Shown: one piece after another, positions 25,485 through 33,085 of the stretch | Position numbering within the stretch: the first letter of the stretch is position 1 | How the letters are laid out: each line of letters begins with the position of its first letter | Assembly: GCA_008933835.1 (NCBI GenBank) | Contig: WBUG01000015.1 | Span: 1 to 56,873, forward strand | DNA: 56,873 nt | Direction: 5' to 3' | Source of the DNA: Bacteroidota bacterium | GTDB taxonomy: Bacteria; Bacteroidota; Ignavibacteria; UBA10030; UBA8401 | The notes under the pieces: generated by a model | Told to the model about the DNA's origin: nothing | The model's input: only the letters and a program-made list of their open reading frames with translations | Databases searched by the model: none | Translations under genes and position numbers: made by a program

Positions 25485-26570
25485 ATGAACCGTCCGTCGT
25501 CCGTGTACGCCGTCATCATGGCGGGAGGCGTGGGCTCCCGATTCTGGCCCCGCAGCCGCGAGAAGAATCCGAAGCAGCTGCTCGAGATCGTCGGCGAAGG
25601 GACGATGATCCAGAACACCGTGCGCCGGCTCGCCGGTTTCGTGGAGCCGAAGAACGTCTTCGTCGTCACCAACCGGCTGCAGCGGAACGCCATCGTGCGC
25701 CAGCTCCCTGACGTGCCGGCGGAGAACATCATCGTCGAACCGGTGGGCCGGAACACCGCGCCGTGCATCGGCCTTGCCGCGCTCTTCATCCACCGTCTCG
25801 ACCCCGACGCGCTGATGGTGGTGCTGCCGGCGGACCATCTCATCGCCGACGAGCCGGAGTTCCTCCGCGTGCTCGGCACCGCCGCGACCGTCGCGCAGAC
25901 CACCGGCGCCCTCGTCACCATCGGCATCCACCCGACGCATCCGGAGACCGGATACGGCTACATCCAGGCGAAGGAACGTTCTGAGGCGGGACCGGAAGGG
26001 GTCTATGAAGTGAAGACCTTCGCCGAGAAGCCGAACTACGCCACCGCCATCAAGTTCCTGGAGAGCGGCGACTTCTACTGGAACAGCGGCATGTTCATCT
26101 GGCGGGTGGACACCATCCTCGCCGAGATCCACCGCTCCCTTCCGGACCTGCACGCGCAATTGCTGAACCTGCAGCCCTCCATCGGAACGCCGCTCTTCGA
26201 ACAGAACCTGGAGACGGCGTACGGCATCATCCGCGGCATCTCCATCGACTACGGCGTGATGGAGAAAGCGGAGAAGGTGTTCGTGGTGAAGGGGGATTTC
26301 GGCTGGAACGACCTCGGTTCCTGGGACGAAGTGGCGCGTCTCGCTCCCAAGGACGAGAACGGCAACACCATCGCCGGCAAGGTCATCCCGGTGAAATGCC
26401 GGAACAACTACGTGCACACCGCGGACAAGCCCGTCGCCGTGGTCGGGGTGGAGGACCTCATCGTCATCAACACGCCGGACGCCATCCTCGTCTGCAAAAA
26501 GGGGATGTCGCAGGACGTGAAGGAGGTCGTCGACCACCTCAAACGCAAACAGATGAACGAGTTTCTGTGA
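25485..26570 (+). CDS. manC: Mannose-1-phosphate guanylyltransferase
   Basis: 361 residues covering the nucleotidyltransferase domain: the nucleotide-binding signature is IMAGGVGSRFWPRSR with NPKQLL, the FAEKPN motif lies in the middle, and WNSGMFIWR and GWNDLGSW follow. It makes GDP-mannose for polysaccharides. The C-terminal phosphomannose isomerase domain of bifunctional ManC is absent, so this is the short, single-function form. ATG 25485 follows the unknown gene directly, and the stop overlaps the next start. Confidence 0.9.
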   Translation: MNRPSSVYAVIMAGGVGSRFWPRSREKNPKQLLEIVGEGTMIQNTVRRLAGFVEPKNVFVVTNRLQRNAIVRQLPDVPAENIIVEPVGRNTAPCIGLAALFIHRLDPDALMVVLPADHLIADEPEFLRVLGTAATVAQTTGALVTIGIHPTHPETGYGYIQAKERSEAGPEGVYEVKTFAEKPNYATAIKFLESGDFYWNSGMFIWRVDTILAEIHRSLPDLHAQLLNLQPSIGTPLFEQNLETAYGIIRGISIDYGVMEKAEKVFVVKGDFGWNDLGSWDEVARLAPKDENGNTIAGKVIPVKCRNNYVHTADKPVAVVGVEDLIVINTPDAILVCKKGMSQDVKEVVDHLKRKQMNEFL

Positions 26571-27031
26571 GGCGTTCCGCCCTTCAACGCGTCACGGCCG
26601 TTGCGGTCAGCGCCCTGCTGTTCGCCTCGTGCGCGTCATCGCCCCGTTTCACGACATCGAGACATGCCGAACCGGCCGTTCCCACCTCCGCCCCGGCGCC
26701 GGACCTGTCGGCCGCCCGCCCCTCGGTGTCCGAAGGGATCGCATCGTACTACGCCCACGATTTCCACGGGAAGAAGACCGCGAACGGCGAACGGTACGAC
26801 ATGAACGACCTCACCGCCGCCCACCGCTCGTATCCGTTCAACACCACAGTGCGCGTCACCAATCTTTCGAACGGACGTACGGTGATCGTCCGGGTGAACG
26901 ACCGCGGGCCGTTCAAACTGGAACGCATCATGGACCTGTCGCTCGGAGCGGCGGAACGGCTGGAGATGACGAAGAGCGGGACCGCGAAGGTCCGGCTGGA
27001 AGTGCTGGAGTGGGGACCCGCGGAGCGGTGA
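26567..27031 (+). CDS. RlpA-like double-psi beta-barrel lipoprotein
   Basis: 154 residues: a lipoprotein signal ending LFASC, a short linker, and an RlpA domain (GIASYYAHDFHGKKTANGERYDM, HRSYPFNTTVRVTN, RVNDRGPF, MDLSLGAAERL). RlpA domains cut or bind glycan strands lacking stem peptides; there is no SPOR domain here. The GTG at 26567 overlaps the manC TGA, so the longer open frame to 26396 is a shadow. It ends 3 bases before the convergent porD stop. Confidence 0.85.
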   Translation: MRRSALQRVTAVAVSALLFASCASSPRFTTSRHAEPAVPTSAPAPDLSAARPSVSEGIASYYAHDFHGKKTANGERYDMNDLTAAHRSYPFNTTVRVTNLSNGRTVIVRVNDRGPFKLERIMDLSLGAAERLEMTKSGTAKVRLEVLEWGPAER

Positions 27032-27034
27032 CGC

Positions 27035-27922
27035 TCAGCGCGACCGCATCGCCTGATCGTACGCGTTGAGGTGCGCCGGGTCGACCGCGGTCAGAAGCTG
27101 AAGGAGACTGGTGTCCGGGTACCGTTTGAAGACCTCCGCGAGCTCCTCGTACTTGGCTTCGAAGAACGTCCGGAAGAGGATCGATTTTGGATTGGAGGTC
27201 TTCTTCAGTTCCGCGATCTTCTCGATGAGCGAGGCCATGTTGCGGAACGCCGCCTCGGGTTTGGTGGCGAGCAGGTCGAGTCCCCGGTAATGGTACTGAT
27301 AGAAGCCCTCGCGGAAGGGCTGGTACTTCGGATTGTTGATCTCTTCGATGAGGCTGAACTTGCTGTACGCGGTCGCCGAACCGCGGTCCCACCCCTTGCT
27401 CGATGACGGCGCCTGATTGAGCAGCGTATACGCCCTCTGGAAGTACTGCGTGCCCCCCTGTTTCTCGAACGAATCGAAGTCGAAGCCCAGAATGAGGTAG
27501 AGGTAGAAGTCGAGGAAGTCCGTGAGCGGATCGAACTGCGAATCGTTGCGCTGCAGCGTCTGCCCCTTCACGTACGTGAACTCCCACTTGTCATCGAACA
27601 AACGCACCACCGGCGATTTCCGGTCGGAGGGTGCGCTGCCCGCATACACCGGCCGTGAACTGCCGATGAACGCCTGCGCCTGATAGGAATTGTCGCCCGT
27701 CGCGCCGACGAAGAAGATCGTGAAGGTGCATTTGATCTTCTCCCCGCCCATGTCCGCCGAACTCCACGTGTTGGAATTGATGTAGTTCTCCAGGTCCTGC
27801 TCGAACGTCACCAGCCGGTCGCGGACCTGCGAGACGTTGTCGTAATTCACGATGATGTCGCAGTCGAACTGCGCCGATACCGTCGTCGCAACGAGAAGGA
27901 GGAGGAACATGATTCGGACCAT
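27035..27922 (-). CDS. porD: DUF4835 protein, PorD-like (type IX secretion associated)
   Basis: 295 residues with a signal peptide (MFLLLLVATTVSAQ) and the conserved layout of DUF4835: FDCDIIVNYDNVSQVRDRLVTFEQDLENYIN at the N-terminus, then DPLTDFLDFYLYLILGFDFDSF and a C-terminal MDPxH-like AVDPAHLNAYD. The family is widespread in Bacteroidota and is linked by name and genomic studies to type IX secretion and gliding. ATG 27922 is used because a promoter lies 28-58 bases upstream; ATG 27910 is an alternative. Its 5' end overlaps the divergent plus-strand gene by 14 bases. Confidence 0.8.
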   Translation of the reverse strand: MVRIMFLLLLVATTVSAQFDCDIIVNYDNVSQVRDRLVTFEQDLENYINSNTWSSADMGGEKIKCTFTIFFVGATGDNSYQAQAFIGSSRPVYAGSAPSDRKSPVVRLFDDKWEFTYVKGQTLQRNDSQFDPLTDFLDFYLYLILGFDFDSFEKQGGTQYFQRAYTLLNQAPSSSKGWDRGSATAYSKFSLIEEINNPKYQPFREGFYQYHYRGLDLLATKPEAAFRNMASLIEKIAELKKTSNPKSILFRTFFEAKYEELAEVFKRYPDTSLLQLLTAVDPAHLNAYDQAMRSR

Positions 27923-28751
27923 AGGACGCCTTTCGCGGAACGTGTGGCATCAATATACCGTATTCGCCCTGCTCATTCAAGCGCCCCTCACCGGAGCGCT
28001 GTACGCCGGTTTCGAGCGTTCGCCGCTCCCGCCGGCCGCCGCGGGACGGGGAGGAGCATGCGCCGCAACGGAAGGGACGGCGATGTTCTGGCGCAATCCC
28101 GCCTCCGTCACCGGCATGACGGCGGTGCTGCTGTCGGCGGTCCCTTCGCCGTACGGTCTTCCGCCGTTGTCCGGAGCTTCCGCTTCGGTGCAGTCGAAGT
28201 TGTGGGAAACCGCCACCGCCGTCGGCATCTCGTCGGTCGGGAGTTCGATGTACCGGGAGGTGCAGGGAGCGTGGAGCGCAGCGAGGGGGGTGACGGACCG
28301 TGTCACGGCCGGTGTCAGCCTCCGCGTGTACCACGTGTCGGTGCGACGGTACGGTTCCGCATCGGCGCTCGGCGTGGATGCCGGAGTCCGCATCGATGCC
28401 GGCGGCGGCGTGTCGCTCGGAGCCGCGTTGACGAACCTGGGGGGAGCGCGGCTCGCCGGCGGTGACGAGCTTCCGCGGATGGTGACGGGCGGTGCCGCGT
28501 ATTCTCCCGCAGAGGGAGCGCTCATCGCTGCGGACATCGTCCACGAGACGGACCGTCCGGCATTCATCCGTGCCGGGGCGGAAGTGCGGCTCGCCGGAGC
28601 GTTCGTCGTGCGCGGCGGATATGACGGCTCATCCGGGGAACTGTGCGGCGGCGCGGGCTTTACCGCCGGTCCGGTGACGGTGGACTACGCCGTCACATCC
28701 CATCAGGACCTCGGCCTCTCCCATGCGGTCGGCGTGACGGTGCTCCTATGA
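27909..28751 (+). CDS. PorV/PorQ-like outer-membrane beta-barrel protein
   Basis: 280 residues with a signal-like N-terminus and alternating hydrophobic/polar strands rich in Gly, Val and Ala (VGISSVGSSMYREVQG, VTAGVSLRVYHVSVRRYG, AGVRIDAGGGVSLGAALTNLGG). An NPAS motif after the signal (MFWRNPASVTGM) is like the NPA motif of PorV/UPF0164 barrels. AGGAGGAAC directly before ATG 27909 is a near-perfect ribosome site. It may work with the divergent porD product or with the following barrel protein, to which it is coupled by an ATGA overlap; the specific role is inferred. Confidence 0.65.
   Translation: MIRTIGRLSRNVWHQYTVFALLIQAPLTGALYAGFERSPLPPAAAGRGGACAATEGTAMFWRNPASVTGMTAVLLSAVPSPYGLPPLSGASASVQSKLWETATAVGISSVGSSMYREVQGAWSAARGVTDRVTAGVSLRVYHVSVRRYGSASALGVDAGVRIDAGGGVSLGAALTNLGGARLAGGDELPRMVTGGAAYSPAEGALIAADIVHETDRPAFIRAGAEVRLAGAFVVRGGYDGSSGELCGGAGFTAGPVTVDYAVTSHQDLGLSHAVGVTVLL
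27950..27980 (-). promoter_or_regulatory. Bacteroidetes-type promoter of porD
   Basis: On the minus strand TTG (27980-27978), 20 bases, TATATTGA (27957-27950). It overlaps the 5' part of the divergent PorV-like gene. Confidence 0.6.
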
Positions 28752-30682
28752 GAACGCTCCGTCTCATCGCTTGCTTCGCCGCTGTGCCGTTCCTTCTCTC
28801 TGCGCAGACGGAGATGGAAACGGACGAACTCCTGCCGGACGACGGAAGCGACGAACCGGCCATCCAGGCGGTCACCGACGAACTGCAGTACCTCCGTGAA
28901 CATCCGGTGGACCTCCGGACGGCGAACTACGGCGACCTGCTGCGCATCCCGTTCCTCTCTCCATTCACGGCGGGGGCGATCCTGATGCACCGGGACACTG
29001 TGCAGTTCGTATCGGTCGAGCAATTGAAAGACGTCCGCCTCATTGCACCGGACCTGTTCGAACGCATCGTTCCCTATGTCACCGTCACCGAAGCGGCCGG
29101 CGATGATCCGTTCTTTGCACCGGTGACGGCACACCTGCGCGTGCGGCGAAAGAGGAGCGCTCCGTTGCCGGCGGGTTTCCGTAATGGCGCATACCGCGGC
29201 ACGCCGGAGGCATTGTATCAGAGGATGCGGGTGAAGAGCGGGCATGCGGAGGCGGCGATGGCGCTGGAGAAGGATGCCGGAGAATCGGTGCGGCACGGCC
29301 ATGCGTCGGGGTATGCGGCATTCGGTGAGGCGGGACCGGTCCGTTCGTTCATCGTGGGTGATTTCTCGGTCTCGGCAGGGGAAGGCATGGTCCTCGCGCG
29401 GAGGAACGGCACCACCTCCGCCATGACGATGCAGCAGCTCCGGTCCCGTGCGCCGGGTGTGCGCGGTGTCGCATCGTCCGCCGAGTCTGGCGCGCTTCGA
29501 GGCGCGGCGCTCTCTCTGGAGCGCGGTGCGTTCGGCGGCGCTCTGTTCCTCTCCGCGAAGCCCATCGATGCAACCGTCGATTCTGCCGGCGACATCACCT
29601 CTCCGTACACCTCCGGTCTGTTCCGGACCGATACAGAACTGCGACGGCGGCGATCTGCTTTTGAAGCGGCCGCAGGCGGGTGGCTGACCTGGAGTCCGGG
29701 GGAGGAATGGACATTCACGTTCTCCGGCGCGGCGCTGCGGGCGGGTTCCAGTGATGCGATAAGAGCCCGACCGTTGAGCGGAAGCGGTGCATCGCACGCG
29801 GCAGGATTCGGCTGGACGTGGCGGTCTCGCGGATGGGAATGTTCCGGAGAAGGGGCGGTGAACGGAGCCCGGAAAGGGGGATGGACGGCCGCCGTTCTTC
29901 TTCCGCTCGCGAGCCGCATCACCTGGGCCGTTCAGCATCGCTCCTTTCCTGCCGGATCCGGTTCGCCGTTGGGCGCTCCGTCCGGCCGCCGGCCGAACGA
30001 ACGCGTCGCCGAGACCGGAGACATGATGGCGCTCAGCGGACGGTTCGGTCCCGTGCGGTTGGAAGGGGTGCTGGATCGCTATGCATTGTCCGACCCTGCG
30101 GAACCGTTCGATACGCGGGGGCTCGACGCATTCTGTACAGTGGAAGCGAGCGTGAACCGTGGGGTGAAAGTGAACGGGAGGATGAAATGGCGGTCCGTTT
30201 CCGGGAGCGGAACCGACGGCGCCGATGTTGCGAGAGAACAGGTACACCTCCGCATCGGATACAGCGTTCGGTCCGGCGGTTCGCTCACCGTCGGTCAGCG
30301 CTTCGAGCGGACCGTTGTGACACGCGTTCCTACCGGAGCCGGCGGGTCCGGCGTACTCTCGTCGATGGACGCCCGGTGGGAACCGAACGATGTTCCCGTC
30401 GCGGTCACGTCACGCATCGTCTTCTTCGATGCCGGCTCGTACGACAGCCGGCTGTACCTGTATGAATCGGACCTGCCGGGCAGTGTCTCGAATCCGCCGT
30501 TGTACGGACGGGGCGTCCGGTGGTACGTGCTCGTCTCGGCGCTGCCGGTGCGGAGCATGACGCTGGCGTTGCGGTACGCCGAGACAGTGAAGCCGGGCGT
30601 CACCGGTTCCGGCAGCGGAAGCGATGCGATGGAAGGGCCGTACGACCGTGACATCACGCTGCAGGCCGATTTTTCGTTCTGA
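28748..30682 (+). CDS. Helix-hairpin-helix protein with C-terminal outer-membrane beta-barrel
   Basis: 644 residues. After a signal peptide (MRTLRLIACFAAVPFLLSAQ) comes a ComEA-like helix-hairpin-helix unit (about 45-115: DLRTANYGDLLRIPFLSP, FVSVEQLKDVRLI), then about 500 residues of beta-strands with many Gly, Ser, Arg and aromatic residues and a C-terminal Phe (QADFSF), typical of an outer-membrane barrel. This HhH-plus-barrel architecture is found in Bacteroidota without known function; DNA handling at the surface is one idea. It is coupled to the PorV-like gene by an ATGA overlap. Confidence 0.7.
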   Translation: MRTLRLIACFAAVPFLLSAQTEMETDELLPDDGSDEPAIQAVTDELQYLREHPVDLRTANYGDLLRIPFLSPFTAGAILMHRDTVQFVSVEQLKDVRLIAPDLFERIVPYVTVTEAAGDDPFFAPVTAHLRVRRKRSAPLPAGFRNGAYRGTPEALYQRMRVKSGHAEAAMALEKDAGESVRHGHASGYAAFGEAGPVRSFIVGDFSVSAGEGMVLARRNGTTSAMTMQQLRSRAPGVRGVASSAESGALRGAALSLERGAFGGALFLSAKPIDATVDSAGDITSPYTSGLFRTDTELRRRRSAFEAAAGGWLTWSPGEEWTFTFSGAALRAGSSDAIRARPLSGSGASHAAGFGWTWRSRGWECSGEGAVNGARKGGWTAAVLLPLASRITWAVQHRSFPAGSGSPLGAPSGRRPNERVAETGDMMALSGRFGPVRLEGVLDRYALSDPAEPFDTRGLDAFCTVEASVNRGVKVNGRMKWRSVSGSGTDGADVAREQVHLRIGYSVRSGGSLTVGQRFERTVVTRVPTGAGGSGVLSSMDARWEPNDVPVAVTSRIVFFDAGSYDSRLYLYESDLPGSVSNPPLYGRGVRWYVLVSALPVRSMTLALRYAETVKPGVTGSGSGSDAMEGPYDRDITLQADFSF

Positions 30683-30693
30683 CGCGGATTTCG

Positions 30694-30701
30694 TACATTG
30701 G
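30694..30701 (+). promoter_or_regulatory. Candidate -7 element of mnmA
   Basis: TACATTGG ends 3 bases before the mnmA ATG at 30705. The -33 triplet 20 bases upstream is TTT rather than TTG, so the promoter is weaker than others in the window. Confidence 0.4.
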
Positions 30702-30704
30702 TCC

Positions 30705-31847
30705 ATGATGAAAGCCTCGAAGAAAGGGACCGTCGTGCTCGGGATGAGCGGGGGAGTGGACTCCTCCGTCTGTGCCGCGCTGCTGACGGAGCAGGGATAC
30801 GACGTCATCGGCATCACCATCAAGACGTTCAACTACGACGAGGTCGGCGGGACCATCGAGGGGGACAAGAGCTGCTGTTCGCTGGACGGCATCAACGATG
30901 CGCGGCTCATCGCCGCCCATTTCGGATTCCCGCATTACGTCGTGGACTTCTCATCCCCGTTCGGGCGGGCGGTCATCGACGATTTCGTGGAGGAGTATCT
31001 CCGCGGCCGGACGCCGAACCCGTGCGTCATCTGCAACCGGAAGATCAAATGGGAGGAACTGCTGCGGAAGGGGCGCCAGATCGGCGCGGACTTCGTTGCG
31101 ATGGGGCATTACGCCGGTGTGCGGTACGATGAGGAACTCCGGCGGTACGTGGTGAGCCGCGGCCGCGATCTTCGGAAGGACCAGTCGTACATGCTCTGGA
31201 ACGTGACGCAGGATTCGCTCAGCCGCACCATCCTTCCGCTTGCCGAACTCACGAAAGAAGAGGTCCGCGCCATCGGCCGGCGTATGGGCGTTCGGACGGC
31301 GGAGAAGGGGGAGAGCTTCGAGATCTGTTTCATCACGGACAACGATTATCAGCGGTTCCTCCGGCACAAGGTACCGGCGCTCCGCGAACCGTCCGCACGC
31401 GGAACGATCGTCTTCCACGGCGAACCGGCCGGCGGGCATGAAGGGCATCCGTTCTATACCGTCGGACAGCGGAAGGGACTCGGCATCGCCCATTCCGAGC
31501 CGCTGTACGTGACCGGTATCGACGCCGCGACGAACACCGTCACGGTCGGAACGGAACGGGAGCTGTACCATAATGCCCTCATCGCCTCCAAACTCAACCT
31601 TGTGAAGTATCCCTCGCTGACGGGGGGCCGCCGTCTCACCGTCAAAGTCCGGTATAAGGACACCGACGAACCGGCGGCCGTCACGCAGCTCGACGGACCC
31701 GGCGACGGAGAGGGGACCGTCCATGTCCGCTTCGATGCGCCCAAGCGCGCCGTCACTCCCGGCCAGTCGGTCGTCTTCTACGAAGGGAACGACCTCGTGG
31801 GCGGTGCGGTCATCGACCGGGCGATGAACGAACCGCTGTCAGCATGA
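30705..31847 (+). CDS. mnmA: tRNA 2-thiouridylase MnmA
   Basis: 380 residues. The PP-loop is VLGMSGGVDSSV, the tRNA-side Cys lies in NPCVICNRKIKW, and the second catalytic Cys is in GESFEICFI; both members of the Cys pair that form the persulfide/disulfide are present. It thiolates U34 of Lys, Glu and Gln tRNAs using ATP and a sulfur relay. The C-terminal beta domain (VKVRYKDTDEPA, RFDAPKRAVTPGQSVVFYEG) is complete. The ATG is 4 bases after a TACATTGG element, so the mRNA may be leaderless; 30708 is an alternative start. The stop overlaps the next start (ATGA). Confidence 0.93.
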   Translation: MMKASKKGTVVLGMSGGVDSSVCAALLTEQGYDVIGITIKTFNYDEVGGTIEGDKSCCSLDGINDARLIAAHFGFPHYVVDFSSPFGRAVIDDFVEEYLRGRTPNPCVICNRKIKWEELLRKGRQIGADFVAMGHYAGVRYDEELRRYVVSRGRDLRKDQSYMLWNVTQDSLSRTILPLAELTKEEVRAIGRRMGVRTAEKGESFEICFITDNDYQRFLRHKVPALREPSARGTIVFHGEPAGGHEGHPFYTVGQRKGLGIAHSEPLYVTGIDAATNTVTVGTERELYHNALIASKLNLVKYPSLTGGRRLTVKVRYKDTDEPAAVTQLDGPGDGEGTVHVRFDAPKRAVTPGQSVVFYEGNDLVGGAVIDRAMNEPLSA

Positions 31848-33076
31848 ACGAACGGCACACCGCAATGTCTGCGCATCTGCGGACCATCCTGCCTCCGCTC
31901 TTCCTCCTCCTGCTCACCGTCTCCGTCTTCCATCCGTCGCTGGAGAACGGATGGACGACGTTCGACGACGATCTGTACGTCGTGGACAATCCGGATGTCC
32001 ATGGTTGGACGGCGCAGAACCTCCGCGCGGTATGGTCCCACCCCTACATCGGTTCGTATCAGCCGCTCACCATGATGACGTACATGGCGGACTACGCGGT
32101 CGGACGGCTCGATGCGTCGGTCTACCATGCGACGAGCCTCGGTGTTCATCTCATCAACGTGCTCCTGACGTACCTTCTGTCCTTTCGATTGACGCAGCGG
32201 GACCGCTCGGCCGCGTTCGTGACCGCGCTCGTCTTCGCCGTGCACCCGGCGCATGTGGAACCGGTCGCCTGGATCGCTTCTCGGAAGGATGTGGTGAGCG
32301 CCCTGTTCGCCCTGTCCGCGCTCATCGTGTACGCCGGCGGTTCCGGTGTCCGGCGCCGCTGGGCAGTGACGTTCCTCTTCACGGCGGCGGTGCTGTCGAA
32401 AGGAGCCATGTTCGTTCTGCCGTTCCTTTTCCTGGCGGTGGACCGGCTGCAGGGGCGGACGGATTGGAGGAGGGCGGCAGCGGAGAAGTGGCCGATGTTC
32501 GTCATCGCGGGTGTCACGGCGACCGGCGCGTTGTTCACGCAATCCGCCGCCGGTGCGGTCCGTACCTTCTCCGTGCACGAGGCGCTGGCGGTGCCGCCGT
32601 ACGCCCTGCTGTTCTATCTGCAGAAGTTCGCGGTGTGGAGCGGTCTCTCGGCGGTGTATCCGTTCCCCGTCAAGAACGGCGGACTGTTCCCGGCGGCGGT
32701 GTACGGTTCGGCGCCGATCGTCGCATCGCTCGCCGTGCTCGTGTGGCAGATTCGGCACCGGCCGATGGTGCTCTTCGGCCTCCTGTTCTTCCTCATCCTT
32801 GTCGCTCCGGCGCTGCAGGCCGTACGGTTCAGCAACATCGTCGCGGCGGACCGGTTCACGTACCTCGCCTACATCGGATTGACGCTGCCGCTGGCGGTGT
32901 GGGGGAGCAGATCGTGGAGAGAAGGACAACGGTGGCGGAAACTGCTGCTGTTTGCGGCGATGGCCGGTTGGATGGCGGCGGCGGGACTTTCGGCGCACGA
33001 ACGTGTGGGCGTGTGGCGCGACAGTGCGGCGCTCTGGAAGGACGTCCTGACGAAATATCCCGACCTCTTCCGGTGA
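31844..33076 (+). CDS. TMTC-like polytopic membrane protein (GT-C fold), short form
   Basis: 410 residues with about ten membrane helices. The first loop has FDDDLYVVDNPDVHGW, an acidic motif typical of GT-C glycosyltransferases and of TMTC-type proteins (DUF1736 region, VHPAHVEPVAWIASRKDVVS, FGLLFFLILVAPALQ). Family members usually continue into TPR repeats after the last helix; here the protein stops at DVLTKYPDLFR, just where TPRs would begin. It may transfer sugars from a lipid carrier to secreted proteins. Translation is coupled to mnmA. Confidence 0.75.
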   Translation: MNERHTAMSAHLRTILPPLFLLLLTVSVFHPSLENGWTTFDDDLYVVDNPDVHGWTAQNLRAVWSHPYIGSYQPLTMMTYMADYAVGRLDASVYHATSLGVHLINVLLTYLLSFRLTQRDRSAAFVTALVFAVHPAHVEPVAWIASRKDVVSALFALSALIVYAGGSGVRRRWAVTFLFTAAVLSKGAMFVLPFLFLAVDRLQGRTDWRRAAAEKWPMFVIAGVTATGALFTQSAAGAVRTFSVHEALAVPPYALLFYLQKFAVWSGLSAVYPFPVKNGGLFPAAVYGSAPIVASLAVLVWQIRHRPMVLFGLLFFLILVAPALQAVRFSNIVAADRFTYLAYIGLTLPLAVWGSRSWREGQRWRKLLLFAAMAGWMAAAGLSAHERVGVWRDSAALWKDVLTKYPDLFR

Positions 33077-33085
33077 CCGGAATCG

